This document shows positions 18,813-28,557 of a stretch of DNA of 64,000 nucleotides, piece after piece; position 1 is the first letter of the stretch, and the number at the start of each line of letters is the position of its first letter. The position numbers were made by a program, and so were the translations under genes. Source of the DNA: an unidentified eubacterium SCB49 (lineage in GTDB: Bacteria; Bacteroidota; Bacteroidia; Flavobacteriales; Flavobacteriaceae); assembly GCA_000170815.1 (NCBI GenBank), contig ABCO01000004.1, positions 302,855-366,854 on the forward strand. Reading direction: 5' to 3'. A model generated the notes under the pieces. The model was not told the DNA's origin. It made no database searches and saw nothing but the letters and a program-made list of their open reading frames with translations.

Positions 18813-19214
18813 TTATTCATCTTTGTTTTGTTGATCTTCTAACAACCTCCAAGGCGGATTTTTCCGGTTATCTCCTGCGCTGTAAATGATAATCTGGTTT
18901 CCGTCAAGATCTTTAAGCCTTGCTTCTGTCCATAGCCAAGATTGTGCTGTAGGTTCTGTTTCAAAGGTAATTCCTTTGGCTTTTAATTCGGTCACCTTTT
19001 TTGCTACGTTTGGCACTTCAAAATAAAGCCAAATCCCTGCACCCTTTATCATTTCCGAAGTATAATGTATACTAAACGTTGCATCACCATCAGGACTTTC
19101 AAAACGCGCATACTCGTCGTGAGTGTGTACAATAAGTTTGAGCCCTAACTTTTTATAAAAAGAAATGGCTTGCGGCACATTTGATGAAGGAACGGTAACT
19201 TGATTGAGATTCAT
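18813..19214 (-). CDS. VOC (glyoxalase/bleomycin resistance) family protein
   Basis: This vicinal-oxygen-chelate protein has about 133 residues in two beta-alpha-beta-beta-beta halves. NQVTVPSSNVPQAISFYKKL opens the first half, and DLDGNQIIIYSAG closes the second with a possible metal-ligand region. The tracked start at 19223 is GTG; the ATG at 19214 (MNLNQVTVPS) is the usual family start. It is divergent from dinB, 64 bases away. Confidence 0.85.
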   Translation of the reverse strand: MNLNQVTVPSSNVPQAISFYKKLGLKLIVHTHDEYARFESPDGDATFSIHYTSEMIKGAGIWLYFEVPNVAKKVTELKAKGITFETEPTAQSWLWTEARLKDLDGNQIIIYSAGDNRKNPPWRLLEDQQNKDE

Positions 19215-19278
19215 ATTTAACACATAGGTTTTGCAAACCTGTAAGGCTTGAGTGAGATAAAGATATTAAATTTACACT

Positions 19279-20388
19279 ATGATTGAAGCGCAACCACGGC
19301 AAAGAAAAATCATCCACGTAGATATGGATGCATTTTATGCGTCTGTTGCTCAACTAGACGATCCATCGCTGGTAGGAAAAGCGATTGCTGTGGGTGGTAG
19401 CGGTAGGCGTGGCGTTATTAGCGCAGCGAGTTATGAGGCTCGAAAATTTGGTGTACGATCTGCCATGGCTGGTTCTCTTGCTATTAAATTATGCCCTCAC
19501 TTGATCTTTGTAAAAACAGATTTTGAACGGTATAAAGAGATATCTGACAGGGTGCGAAAAATCTTTTTTGAGTACACAGACCTCGTAGAACCGCTTTCAC
19601 TTGACGAAGCCTACCTAGACGTTACCGAAAATAAAAAAGGAAATCCTAGTGCGTCTTTGATTGCGTTAGAAATTAGACAAAAAATAAAAGAACGAACAGG
19701 TTTAAATGCTTCGGCCGGAATCTCAATTAACAAATTTATTGCTAAAGTAGCCAGCGATATAAACAAACCTAATGGACAGAAAACCGTGCCACCAGAAGAG
19801 GTTATTCCATTTTTAGAGGTACTCGATATTAAAAAATTTTATGGTGTAGGAAAGGTGATGAAAGAAAAAATGTACCGTCACGGAATCTACACTGGTCTAG
19901 ACTTAAAAGGAAAATCTATTGAGTTTCTCTCAGAAAATTTCGGAAAAAGTGGCGCATATTATTACAACATTGTTCGCGGTATTCACAACAGCGAGGTCAA
20001 GCCGTCTCGCACTAGAAAATCACTCGCGGCAGAGCGTACTTTTAGTGAGAATATTGCTTCGGAAATATTTATGCTTGAAAAACTCGCGCCTATTTCAGAA
20101 GAAGTAGAACGCAGACTTAAAAAAAGTAAAGTGGCCGGAAAGACCGTGACACTTAAAATTAAATACAGCGATTTTACACTGCAAACAAGAAGCAAAACGC
20201 TTCCGCTTTATATTTCTGATAAAAACTTGATAATGGAAACCGTAACAGAACTACTCTTTCAAGAAGGCATGAAAAATAGTGTTCGTTTACTGGGCATCTC
20301 TATGTCTAATTTGAATAACGAAAAGAAACAAACCCTTAAAGTTTCTGAAGAAAAAAAGTATGAAGTGCAGTTAAAACTGGACTTTTAA
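19279..20388 (+). CDS. dinB: DNA polymerase IV (Y-family)
   Basis: This 369-residue translesion polymerase has the catalytic motifs VDMDAFYASVAQ and SLDEAYLDVT, the helix-hairpin-helix region around FYGVGKVMKEKMYRHGI, and a complete little-finger domain. It ends in LKLDF, without an obvious canonical QLSLF-type clamp motif. I see no LexA-like box in the short upstream region. Confidence 0.97.
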   Translation: MIEAQPRQRKIIHVDMDAFYASVAQLDDPSLVGKAIAVGGSGRRGVISAASYEARKFGVRSAMAGSLAIKLCPHLIFVKTDFERYKEISDRVRKIFFEYTDLVEPLSLDEAYLDVTENKKGNPSASLIALEIRQKIKERTGLNASAGISINKFIAKVASDINKPNGQKTVPPEEVIPFLEVLDIKKFYGVGKVMKEKMYRHGIYTGLDLKGKSIEFLSENFGKSGAYYYNIVRGIHNSEVKPSRTRKSLAAERTFSENIASEIFMLEKLAPISEEVERRLKKSKVAGKTVTLKIKYSDFTLQTRSKTLPLYISDKNLIMETVTELLFQEGMKNSVRLLGISMSNLNNEKKQTLKVSEEKKYEVQLKLDF

Positions 20389-20523
20389 TACTTGCCACTC
20401 CCTTTAAAAACGAATTCTATAACATTCTTTACGCTTACTAAAGCGTTGCTGCCGTATGTTAGAGTAGTCCAAATTTAGCTAAAGGTTGGCAGTACATTTA
20501 CATCATAATTAAAAACCTATATT

Positions 20524-21303
20524 ATGAAAAACACAATCACACACATCGCAGCATTCGCATTACTAGCATTATTTACAGCTTGTGATAGCGAGACACAAGA
20601 CGAATTAGCAATCGCAACGGTTTCTACTGAAATAGAAAGTACAGAATTAATTCCAGAAGTAGTTCACAAAGACCACTATGTTTATGTGACAGCACCTAGC
20701 GGATTATCTTTAAGGGAGTACAATAATCTAGATAGCAAAAAAATGTCTGTGATGCCTTATGGTACTAAAGTAAAAGTCATCACACTTGAAGAAAACGAAA
20801 CCATGAGCGTTGGCGGTATTAAAGGAGGGATGAACCAAGTAGAATACAATAACAAGACAGGGTATGCTTTTAATGGCTATTTATCAAGCTTTTTTCCGCC
20901 AGAGAAAAATAGCAGTGCAAAACAATATATTGAAGATTTAAAAACTACGCATCCTAATGCTAGCTACACAAAAATAACAGGAGGTACAGCCAGTAACCCT
21001 ACAGAGACAGAGACGGTTTTATTACCTACCTCAAAATGGCAAGAAGGTTTTACCTTTGCACAACGATTATTTGATTTACCATTAGTCTTCGCTTTTCCTA
21101 GTCCAAAAGGGAATGATGAAGAAAATATTACAAACCCAAAACAACCAGATTACTTGTTTTTAAGTAAACTTATTGTCGCACGTGCAGACAACCAGTTGCA
21201 ACAAATAAAATACCACCAAGCAGGTGAAGGGTACCAAAGTAATATTACAATCTCTCAAGAAGAAGATATGATGAAAATTGAGTACGTGACAGTTATCGAG
21301 TAA
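20524..21303 (+). CDS. Lipoprotein with N-terminal SH3-like domain
   Basis: This 259-residue protein has a lipobox (LALFTAC; Cys20). A bacterial SH3 domain spans about residues 50-120 (YVYVTAPSGLSLREYNN, GYAFNGYLSSFF). The C-terminal half is not recognised. SH3b domains in envelope proteins often bind peptidoglycan or peptides, so a cell-surface or periplasmic binding role is likely. It has its own strong terminator. Confidence 0.82.
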   Translation: MKNTITHIAAFALLALFTACDSETQDELAIATVSTEIESTELIPEVVHKDHYVYVTAPSGLSLREYNNLDSKKMSVMPYGTKVKVITLEENETMSVGGIKGGMNQVEYNNKTGYAFNGYLSSFFPPEKNSSAKQYIEDLKTTHPNASYTKITGGTASNPTETETVLLPTSKWQEGFTFAQRLFDLPLVFAFPSPKGNDEENITNPKQPDYLFLSKLIVARADNQLQQIKYHQAGEGYQSNITISQEEDMMKIEYVTVIE

Positions 21304-21317
21304 AAAAGTTTAAATAA

Positions 21318-21357
21318 ACAACAAAGCCTCATCAAAAGATGAGGCTTTGTTGTTTTA
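21318..21357. terminator. Bidirectional terminator between the SH3 lipoprotein gene and pyk
   Basis: A 16-base perfect stem ACAACAAAGCCTCATC / GATGAGGCTTTGTTGT with an AAAA loop and T-rich flanks lies between two convergent genes. Confidence 0.92.
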
Positions 21358-21370
21358 TCAAGTACACGTT

Positions 21371-22801
21371 TTATTTACCTAAACTCACACGCAATGTATT
21401 TACCATCCCTTTATCTACTATAGGCATTGCTGCAAGGTTAATTAAATAATCACCTTTTTTTACAAAACCACGTTCTTGCGCAATGGCATTTACATCTTCT
21501 ACAGTTTCATCTGTGCTCACGCATTTGTCATAAAAAAATGCCTTTACACCCCACAATAAATTAAGTCTTGAGAGAATACGATGATTACTTGTAAACACTA
21601 AAATTTGAGCATCTGGACGCCAAGCAGAAATCTGGAATGCTGTATACCCACTATTTGTTAAAGTACAAATTGCTTTTGCATCAATCTCGTTTGCCATATG
21701 CGCTGCATGATAACAAATAGATTTTGTAATGTATCTATTGGTACGAACGTGAGGTGGTTCGTGTGGTACCGTAATTAGATCACTATTCTCTACATTTTTA
21801 CAAATGTTTGCCATAGTTTGTATCACCTGAACTGGATATTTACCTACAGAAGTTTCTCCAGATAACATAACAGCATCTGCGCCATCCATTACAGAGTTTG
21901 CAACATCATTTACCTCGGCTCTGGTAGGCGTAAGTGAGGTAATCATGGTTTCCATCATTTGAGTGGCAATAATTACAGGTATTCTGGCACGCTTTGCGGT
22001 TAATACCAGTTGCTTTTGAATAAGTGGCACTTCGGCAGCAGGAACCTCAACACCTAGATCTCCACGTGCAACCATAAGGCCGTCGCAATAAGCAACTATT
22101 TTATCTATATTTTTTACTGCTTCTGGTTTTTCAATCTTAGCAATAATCGGGATTTTATACTCACTGTGCGCTTCAATTAGTGCTTGTAGTTCTTTTAAAT
22201 CTTCTGCGTGACGCACAAATGAAAGTGCAATCCAATCTACCTCTAGAGAAATAGCAAATACAGCATCTTCTTTATCCTTAGTTGTCAAAGCAGGTAATGA
22301 GATAGCCGTGTTAGGTAGGTTTACCCCTTTTCTAGAGCGTAAAGGTCCACCTTGTATCACCTTTGTTTTTACTTCTTTTTTTCCATCTGTTGCCAGTACT
22401 TCAAACATTAATTTACCATCATCAAGTAAAATACGTTCTCCTTTTTTTACATCTCTCGGAAAGTTATCATAGTTCATGTACACCTTCTCTGCATTACCTT
22501 CAAACTCTTCTCCGGTACAAAAAGAAATGGTATCACCAGGACTTACTACAACTTCTTCTTTCATAATCCCCACACGTAATTTAGGCCCTTGTAAATCTCC
22601 TAAAATTGCCGTGCTAGTACCTAGTTCTTTCCCTAAATCTCTTATAGTAGCAACTACTTCTTTTACATTTTCATAATTTGCATGAGAGAAGTTTACTCTA
22701 AAGACATTTACGCCTTCTAGAATCATCTGCTTTAGTATCTCTCTATCTTGTGTTGCTGGCCCTAAGGTAGCAACAATCTTCGTCTTCTTCTGGTTTGGCA
22801 T
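21371..22801 (-). CDS. pyk: Pyruvate kinase
   Basis: This 476-residue glycolytic enzyme converts phosphoenolpyruvate and ADP to pyruvate and ATP. It has the N-terminal TKIVATLGPATQD, the active-site IPIIAKIEKPEAVKNIDKI and the metal/ADP region DGLMVARGDLGVE. The length is normal. The ATG follows the stop of the IPExxxVDY-family gene with no gap, so it is translationally coupled to it. Confidence 0.98.
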   Translation of the reverse strand: MPNQKKTKIVATLGPATQDREILKQMILEGVNVFRVNFSHANYENVKEVVATIRDLGKELGTSTAILGDLQGPKLRVGIMKEEVVVSPGDTISFCTGEEFEGNAEKVYMNYDNFPRDVKKGERILLDDGKLMFEVLATDGKKEVKTKVIQGGPLRSRKGVNLPNTAISLPALTTKDKEDAVFAISLEVDWIALSFVRHAEDLKELQALIEAHSEYKIPIIAKIEKPEAVKNIDKIVAYCDGLMVARGDLGVEVPAAEVPLIQKQLVLTAKRARIPVIIATQMMETMITSLTPTRAEVNDVANSVMDGADAVMLSGETSVGKYPVQVIQTMANICKNVENSDLITVPHEPPHVRTNRYITKSICYHAAHMANEIDAKAICTLTNSGYTAFQISAWRPDAQILVFTSNHRILSRLNLLWGVKAFFYDKCVSTDETVEDVNAIAQERGFVKKGDYLINLAAMPIVDKGMVNTLRVSLGK

Positions 22802-23293
22802 TTATTCAAATATTAAATTATTTTTAGACTTCAGTTGTTCTGTGTCTATCTCATAGGCCGAAATGACCTGCTTTATTTTATTAATGTCTGTCACAATTTT
22901 TTTTATTGCAACCGATGGGGCATCTGTAGTTATTTTCAGTAAGTAATCTACTTTTTTATATTCTGGAAGTAAGTAGGTTGTAATTGTTTCTGAAATATTC
23001 TCATCTCCAAAAAGACCACCACTACTAACCGTCTTTACTGATTTTGACACACACTTATTTGCGACTAAATCATAACTAATATAGCGCATTTCATCTTCAA
23101 AATCAAACAAAGGAAACAGTATGTCTAATCCGTTAGTAGTATATTCTAAATCTAACTTACGGCGTTTTAGCTTTAGGTCTGCAAACTGATTCAGTAAAAA
23201 AGCAACTTTATAAGCCTCTTCACTACAATGTATACCTATTAACAGAAATTCTTCTGTAAAGTCACTTGTTAATATTAGTTTTTGAACCCCCAC
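22802..23293 (-). CDS. IPExxxVDY family protein
   Basis: This 163-residue protein belongs to a family seen in flavobacteria next to pyk and rnc; the signature here reads LLPEYKKVDY (L for I). It is cytoplasmic and of unknown function. The start is GTG (GTG GGG GTT CAA): the nearby ATG two bases upstream is in another frame, and an in-frame stop lies four codons before the GTG. The gap to rnc upstream is 130 bases. Confidence 0.88.
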   Translation of the reverse strand: MGVQKLILTSDFTEEFLLIGIHCSEEAYKVAFLLNQFADLKLKRRKLDLEYTTNGLDILFPLFDFEDEMRYISYDLVANKCVSKSVKTVSSGGLFGDENISETITTYLLPEYKKVDYLLKITTDAPSVAIKKIVTDINKIKQVISAYEIDTEQLKSKNNLIFE

Positions 23294-23423
23294 ATTATTA
23301 AATTAATTGCTAAAAATAGACATTACAAGCCAACACAGGTGTATGGGTTGTATTATTTTTTTGTAAATAATATAATATTCTTTTGAAATGAATCTCTAGG
23401 AGTTCAATTTTATCCTAATACAT

Positions 23424-24167
23424 TTAAGAAAAATCTTCGTCAATCGCTTTCTGCAATTTATAATAAGCTCGTTTTGCAGCCATTTCTTCAGCTTTTTTCT
23501 TTGAAGTAGCTCTTGCTTTACCAACAACAACATTATCTAGGTGTAGTTTTACAGCAAAGTGTTTTAGTTTGTCATTGCCAGTATCTTCATACACTGCAAA
23601 TTTAAACTGTGATTTATGTTTCTGGCACCACTCTATAAAAAGACTCTTATAGCTTATTACCTTTCCTTCTAGTTTTTTTATATCAACATAAGGTTTGATA
23701 ACTCTTTTATTGATAAACTTCTCACAATACCTGTAACCTCTATCTAAATAGATTGCACCAACTAAAGACTCAAAAACATTACCATGAACATTTCCCCCAA
23801 ACTGTTTAATTGGTATTGTAGTTCTTAAATGTTTTATAAGCTCAAGATCGCGCCCCAGCTCATTAAGGTGCTCTCTACTCACTACTTTAGATCGCATTTT
23901 TGTAAGATAGCCTTCATTACCGCCTGGCACTTTTTTATATAAATGTGCTGCAATTACGGCACTTAACATAGCATCTCCTAAAAACTCTAATCGCTCATAA
24001 TTTTGAGCATGACCCTCTCTAGTTTTTTCGTTAGTAGAACGATGCGTAAAGGCTTCTTCGTATATAGTGATATCTTTTGGTTTAAAACCTAGTAGCTTTT
24101 TAATCACCCAAAAAAAATCCCCGTTCTTGGAAGAACGAGAATTAAATATGTTTTTAAACGATGCCAT
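23424..24167 (-). CDS. rnc: Ribonuclease III
   Basis: This 247-residue double-stranded RNA endonuclease has the signature ERLEFLGDAMLSAVIA, the downstream catalytic glutamate segment VFESLVGAIYLDRG, and a C-terminal dsRNA-binding domain (GKARATSKKKAEEMAAKRAY). It lies 9 bases after fabF in the conserved acpP-fabF-rnc operon. Confidence 0.97.
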   Translation of the reverse strand: MASFKNIFNSRSSKNGDFFWVIKKLLGFKPKDITIYEEAFTHRSTNEKTREGHAQNYERLEFLGDAMLSAVIAAHLYKKVPGGNEGYLTKMRSKVVSREHLNELGRDLELIKHLRTTIPIKQFGGNVHGNVFESLVGAIYLDRGYRYCEKFINKRVIKPYVDIKKLEGKVISYKSLFIEWCQKHKSQFKFAVYEDTGNDKLKHFAVKLHLDNVVVGKARATSKKKAEEMAAKRAYYKLQKAIDEDFS

Positions 24168-24176
24168 TATATAATA

Positions 24177-25430
24177 TTAAGCATCAAGTTTTTTGAATAA
24201 CACACAAGCATTGTGACCTCCAAACCCAAATGTATTACTCATAGCAATATTCACTTTACGTGGTTGTGCTTTATTGAGTGTTAGATTTAATGAAGGGTCA
24301 ATATTCTCATCTACTTCTGTGTGATTTATCGTTGGAGGCACGAGGCTGTGTTCCATTGATAATATAGAGGCAATTGCTTCTATTGCTCCTGCAGCACCTA
24401 ATAAGTGCCCAGTCATTGATTTTGTAGAGTTTATATTGATGTCATTTGTATGCGCACCAAAAACTTTACTAATTGCTTTTAATTCTGCAACATCTCCAAG
24501 AGGTGTTGAAGTTCCGTGTGTATTAATTGCGTCTACTTCACTAGCATCTATACCAGCATCATTTAAGCAATTATGCATTACACGCTCTACACCTATCCCA
24601 TCAGGATGAGGAGCAGTCATATGGTAAGCGTCACTTGACATTCCGCCACCTATTACTTCTGCATAAATTTTAGCGCCACGGGCTTTTGCATGTTCATACT
24701 CTTCTAAGATTAAAGCACCTGCACCTTCCCCTAACACAAACCCATCACGAGACGCATCAAAAGGTCTAGAAGCAGCTGCGGGATCATCGTTACGAGTAGA
24801 TAAAGCGTGCATGGCATTAAAACCACCCACTCCAGCTTGCGTTACCGCAGCCTCACTACCTCCTGTCACAATAATATCACACTGTCCTAATCTTATATAA
24901 TTAAGAGCATCTATCATTGCATTTGCCGAAGAAGCACATGCAGAGACCGTTGTATAATTAGGTCCCATAAATCCATGTTTAATAGAAATATTACCTGGTG
25001 CAATATCTGCTATCATTTTTGGAATAAAGAAGGGGTTAAAACGTGGTGTTCCATCCCCTTCTGAAAAATTAATTACTTCATTCTGAAAAGTTTCGATTCC
25101 TCCTATACCAGCACCCCAGATAACGCCTACGCGAAATTTATCTACAGTGTCAAGATCGATCCCAGCATCTAAAATAGCTTCATCACTACTTACTAATGCA
25201 TACTGAGCAAACTTGTCTAGTTTACGAGCCTCCTTACGATCAAAATGTTGCAATGGATCAAAATTCTTTATTTCGCAAGCAAATTTTGTTTTGAACTTTT
25301 CAGCATCAAAATATGTTATAGGCGCGCACCCGCTTCTCCCATTTTTAAGTCCATCCCAATACTCTGTGATGTTATTACCAATAGGCGTTAACGCTCCTAA
25401 TCCTGTTACTACAACTCGCTTGATTTCCAT
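24177..25430 (-). CDS. fabF: Beta-ketoacyl-ACP synthase II
   Basis: This 417-residue elongation enzyme of type II fatty acid synthesis has the active-site cysteine in VSACASSANAMIDA and the catalytic histidines in NTHGTSTPLGD and TGHLLGAAGAIEA. It lies 12 bases after acpP and 9 before rnc. Confidence 0.98.
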   Translation of the reverse strand: MEIKRVVVTGLGALTPIGNNITEYWDGLKNGRSGCAPITYFDAEKFKTKFACEIKNFDPLQHFDRKEARKLDKFAQYALVSSDEAILDAGIDLDTVDKFRVGVIWGAGIGGIETFQNEVINFSEGDGTPRFNPFFIPKMIADIAPGNISIKHGFMGPNYTTVSACASSANAMIDALNYIRLGQCDIIVTGGSEAAVTQAGVGGFNAMHALSTRNDDPAAASRPFDASRDGFVLGEGAGALILEEYEHAKARGAKIYAEVIGGGMSSDAYHMTAPHPDGIGVERVMHNCLNDAGIDASEVDAINTHGTSTPLGDVAELKAISKVFGAHTNDININSTKSMTGHLLGAAGAIEAIASILSMEHSLVPPTINHTEVDENIDPSLNLTLNKAQPRKVNIAMSNTFGFGGHNACVLFKKLDA

Positions 25431-25442
25431 AAAGAAATTATC

Positions 25443-25676
25443 TTATTTGTTCTCTTCAATATAAGAAACTGCTTGACCTACGGTCGCAATGTTTTCAGCT
25501 TGATCGTCTGGTATTTGAATATCAAATTCTTTTTCAAATTCCATAATAAGCTCTACCGTATCTAGTGAGTCTGCTCCTAGGTCGTTTGTGAAGCTAGCTT
25601 CGTTTACAACTTCGTTCTCGTCTACACCTAATTTATCAACGATAATTGCTTTTACTCTTGATGCAATGTCTGACAT
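25443..25676 (-). CDS. acpP: Acyl carrier protein
   Basis: This 77-residue acidic carrier has the phosphopantetheine serine in [15 protein letters not shown]. It is the first gene of acpP-fabF-rnc and has its own promoter. Confidence 0.99.
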   Translation of the reverse strand: MSDIASRVKAIIVDKLGVDENEVVNEASFTNDLGADSLDTVELIMEFEKEFDIQIPDDQAENIATVGQAVSYIEENK

Positions 25677-25708
25677 AATGTTTTGTTTTTTTTAAATTTA
25701 GTAAGTGG

Positions 25709-25737
25709 CAAAAATAAAATATTTTAATTTAAAACAA
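25709..25737 (-). promoter_or_regulatory. Promoter of acpP-fabF-rnc (TTG N18 TATTTTTG)
   Basis: On the minus strand TTG at 25737-25735 is followed 18 bases later by TATTTTTG (25716-25709). The box ends 32 bases before the acpP ATG. Confidence 0.7.
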
Positions 25738-25801
25738 CATTTTAATGCTAAAATGTGGTTGTAATTTAAACATTTTTGAGTGAAGTCAATACCCTATGCC
25801 T

Positions 25802-25809
25802 TACTTTTG
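25802..25809 (+). promoter_or_regulatory. -7 box of the purN promoter
   Basis: TACTTTTG matches TAnnTTTG and lies 33 bases before the purN ATG. The nearest TTG is 23 bases upstream, a longer spacing than usual. Confidence 0.5.
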
Positions 25810-25842
25810 TAATTAATTAACTTCTAGAAAACCCTTATAACA

Positions 25843-26418
25843 ATGAAGAAACGACTGGTAATTTTTGCTTCAGGAAACGGCACCAATACTCAAAACGTGA
25901 TACAATACTTTGCAACTTCTAAAAGTGTCGAGGTTGTCTGTGTGCTTTCAAACAAGAAGGATGCCAAAGTACTAGAACGCGCTAATGCAGCACAGATAAA
26001 AGCAGTCTCGTTTAGTAAAGCCGAAATGTTATCTCCCGATGGTTTAGTGAAAGACCTTAAAGAACTAGCTCCAGATCTAATTGTCTTAGCAGGTTTTCTT
26101 CTGAAATTTCCAGAAATCATACTCCGCGAATTTCCAAATAAGGTAATTAATATTCATCCTGCTCTACTTCCTAAATATGGAGGAAAAGGCATGTATGGAA
26201 AACATGTTCACGAAGCCGTTATAGCAAATAATGAAACAGAAACAGGTATTACCATCCACTATGTTAACGAAAAATATGATGATGGCGCCACCATATTCCA
26301 AACACAAACCGAAGTTTCACCCAATGATTCGGCAGATGATGTAGCCTCAAAAGTGCATCAACTAGAATATAAATGGTTTCCTAAAATTATTGAAGACGTA
26401 GTCTTGAAACAGTCATAA
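25843..26418 (+). CDS. purN: Phosphoribosylglycinamide formyltransferase
   Basis: This 191-residue enzyme transfers formyl from 10-formyltetrahydrofolate to GAR in purine synthesis. It has the N-terminal FASGNGTNTQNVIQYF and the catalytic stretch INIHPALLPKYGG...GITIHYVNEKYDDG. The length is normal. It is divergent from acpP and followed by the RNase H gene 32 bases later. Confidence 0.96.
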   Translation: MKKRLVIFASGNGTNTQNVIQYFATSKSVEVVCVLSNKKDAKVLERANAAQIKAVSFSKAEMLSPDGLVKDLKELAPDLIVLAGFLLKFPEIILREFPNKVINIHPALLPKYGGKGMYGKHVHEAVIANNETETGITIHYVNEKYDDGATIFQTQTEVSPNDSADDVASKVHQLEYKWFPKIIEDVVLKQS

Positions 26419-26450
26419 CAACCTATTATAGACGAAAATTTAAATTTTTA

Positions 26451-27092
26451 ATGAGCAAACCAAAAAAATATTATGTAGTCTGGTTTGGAAACCCTGCCGG
26501 AATTTATGATAGCTGGAAAAAATGCCAAGCTGCCATAAAAGGGGTTTCTGGGGCACAATACATGAGTTTTTTATCACAAAAGGAAGCCAAGATCGCTTTT
26601 AACAAAAACTATAAAGATTATAAAGGTAAAGGAACAGGTAAAAAGAAAAAGACACTCTCTGCAGCAGAAAAAGCAGCTTATGGAGCGCCTAACTTATATT
26701 CTATAGCTGTAGACGCTGCCTCAAGTGGCAATCCAGGCGTCATGGAATATAGAGGTGTAGACACACAAACTAAAAGACAGTTGTTTCATCAAGGACCTTT
26801 TCAGAAAGGAACAAATAACGTAGGCGAGTTTTTAGCATTGGTTCACGGTCTTGCTTATTTACAAAAGCATAACAGTGACCGTATTCTTTATACAGATTCT
26901 CGTATCGCGATGGGCTGGATCAAGAAAAAACGATGCAATACAAAACTAGCTTGGGGGCCTAAAAACAAGGAGCTTCTAGCACTAGTAAAACGTGCAGAAG
27001 CTTGGTTAAAAACCAATACCTACAACACTCAAGTAGTAAAATGGGAAACAAAAGCTTGGGGTGAAATCCCAGCAGATTTTGGGAGGAAATAA
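26451..27092 (+). CDS. rnhA: Viroplasmin-domain ribonuclease H
   Basis: This 213-residue protein fuses an N-terminal caulimovirus viroplasmin-like RNA:DNA-binding domain (YYVVWFGNPAGIYDSWKKCQ, as in eukaryotic RNase H1) to a type 1 RNase H domain. The catalytic residues lie in IAVDAASSGNPG (D), NVGEFLALVHGL (E) and YTDSRIAMGW (D). It removes RNA from hybrids. The 335-base spacer after it holds only the promoter and hairpin of the next gene. Confidence 0.93.
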   Translation: MSKPKKYYVVWFGNPAGIYDSWKKCQAAIKGVSGAQYMSFLSQKEAKIAFNKNYKDYKGKGTGKKKKTLSAAEKAAYGAPNLYSIAVDAASSGNPGVMEYRGVDTQTKRQLFHQGPFQKGTNNVGEFLALVHGLAYLQKHNSDRILYTDSRIAMGWIKKKRCNTKLAWGPKNKELLALVKRAEAWLKTNTYNTQVVKWETKAWGEIPADFGRK

Positions 27093-27427
27093 GTTATATG
27101 TTTACACGACACACCCAAGACTTACAAAGGTAAGGTATTAGTCTTATTACTTCTTTTCTTATTAATCCTTCTTCTCGTTATTCCCGCAATTCATCTACAA
27201 TTATGAAAAACCAATCACATAAAGCTATCTTATAACAAATAAAAAGCTAGAGGGTAAATAATATGCTTTATTTAAAACAGCTGTAAAGCTTAACAAAAAT
27301 CGTTAAATAACAATTACTAACCACACGTCATCTTTTCAAATTATGAATGACGGCTTTTCGTTCTTTTTTGGTAAATTTGCAGCTTCATTTTTAAACAAAT
27401 ACCACCCGACTATTCGGGTCCTAGACT
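27093..27427. other. Intergenic spacer, 335 bases
   Basis: I see no gene here. The right end holds a -7 box TAAATTTG (27372-27379) and a hairpin ACCCGA-CTAT-TCGGGT (27404-27419) ending 8 bases before the PfkB-family ATG, which would lie in the 5-prime leader. The rest is AT-rich without recognisable structure. Confidence 0.5.
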
Positions 27428-28351
27428 ATGAGTAAACTAGTAATAGTAGGTACCGTCGCTTTTGATGCTATAGAAACGCCTTTTGGAAAAACTGACAAAA
27501 TTCTCGGTGGCGCTGCTACTTATATAGGATTATCTGCCGCTCAATTTAACACAGACAGTGCTATTGTATCTGTTGTAGGTGGAGATTTTTTACAGAAAGA
27601 TCTTGATTTAATGGCTAACAAAGGGATGAACCTTGAAGGGCTTGAGATTGTTAAAGAGGGTAAGTCGTTTTTCTGGAGCGGTAAATACCACAACGACATG
27701 AACTCTAGAGACACACTAGCAACAGAGTTAAATGTATTAGAAACTTTTAATCCTGTAGTTCCAGATACTTATAGAGATGCAGAGGTTGTTATGTTAGGTA
27801 ATCTTCACCCAATGGTACAAATGGGGGTTATTGAACAGATGAACGACCCTAAACTAATTGTGCTGGATACTATGAATTTTTGGATGGATGTTGCACTAGA
27901 AGATCTAAAAAAGGTAATCGCAAAAGTAGATGTAATCACTATTAATGATGAAGAAGCTAGACAATTGAGTGGTGAATATTCTTTAGTGAATGCTGCCAAA
28001 AAAATCATGACAATGGGACCACAATATGTGGTTATCAAGAAAGGAGAACACGGTGCTTTATTATTTTATAAAAACCAAATGTTCTTTGCCCCAGCATTAC
28101 CACTAGCAGAAGTTTTTGACCCAACAGGAGCAGGTGACACTTTTGCTGGAGGATTTACAGGATATCTAGCTAACACAGAAGACTACAGCTTTGAAAACAT
28201 GAAACGAGCTATTATATTTGGATCTTGCTTAGCTTCATTTGCAGTAGAAAAATTTGGAACAGAGCGCATGGAAAACCTAACAAGACAAGAGGTAGACAAG
28301 CGCCTATTACAATTTAAAAGCCTAACACAATACGACATAGAATTAAGTTAA
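27428..28351 (+). CDS. PfkB-family sugar/nucleoside kinase
   Basis: This 307-residue ribokinase-family enzyme begins with GTVAFDAIETPFGKTDKILG. The GGAATYIG motif contacts substrate, and FDPTGAGDTFAGGF carries the catalytic aspartate and anion hole. The substrate is not clear; adenosine or ribose are possible. It lies between purine genes (purN upstream, purF-like downstream), which fits a nucleoside or ribose role, but this is inference. Confidence 0.88.
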   Translation: MSKLVIVGTVAFDAIETPFGKTDKILGGAATYIGLSAAQFNTDSAIVSVVGGDFLQKDLDLMANKGMNLEGLEIVKEGKSFFWSGKYHNDMNSRDTLATELNVLETFNPVVPDTYRDAEVVMLGNLHPMVQMGVIEQMNDPKLIVLDTMNFWMDVALEDLKKVIAKVDVITINDEEARQLSGEYSLVNAAKKIMTMGPQYVVIKKGEHGALLFYKNQMFFAPALPLAEVFDPTGAGDTFAGGFTGYLANTEDYSFENMKRAIIFGSCLASFAVEKFGTERMENLTRQEVDKRLLQFKSLTQYDIELS

Positions 28352-28356
28352 ATACG

Positions 28357-28381
28357 AGCGCCTAAAACTAGGCGCTTTTTT
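28357..28381 (+). terminator. Terminator after the PfkB-family gene
   Basis: AGCGCCTA-AAAC-TAGGCGCT is followed by a T run. Confidence 0.85.
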
Positions 28382-28557
28382 GATACAATAAAAAAGGAGA
28401 ACCTCCTCAGAAATTTTCTCCTCTTGAAATCGTATCTTTACTAAGAAGCCACAGTAGATTATAAGACAATTATTCTTTAATCAAATGAAGTTTCTAAAGA
28501 CAAATAAAATACATAATTAATATTTCTGAAGTAGTAAAATAAACCACAACACCCAAA

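Noticed and set aside
25748-25753. CTAAAA before acpP as a LytTR-type half site
   Set aside because: It is single, out of register by two bases, and sits before a housekeeping operon with an ordinary TTG/-7 promoter.
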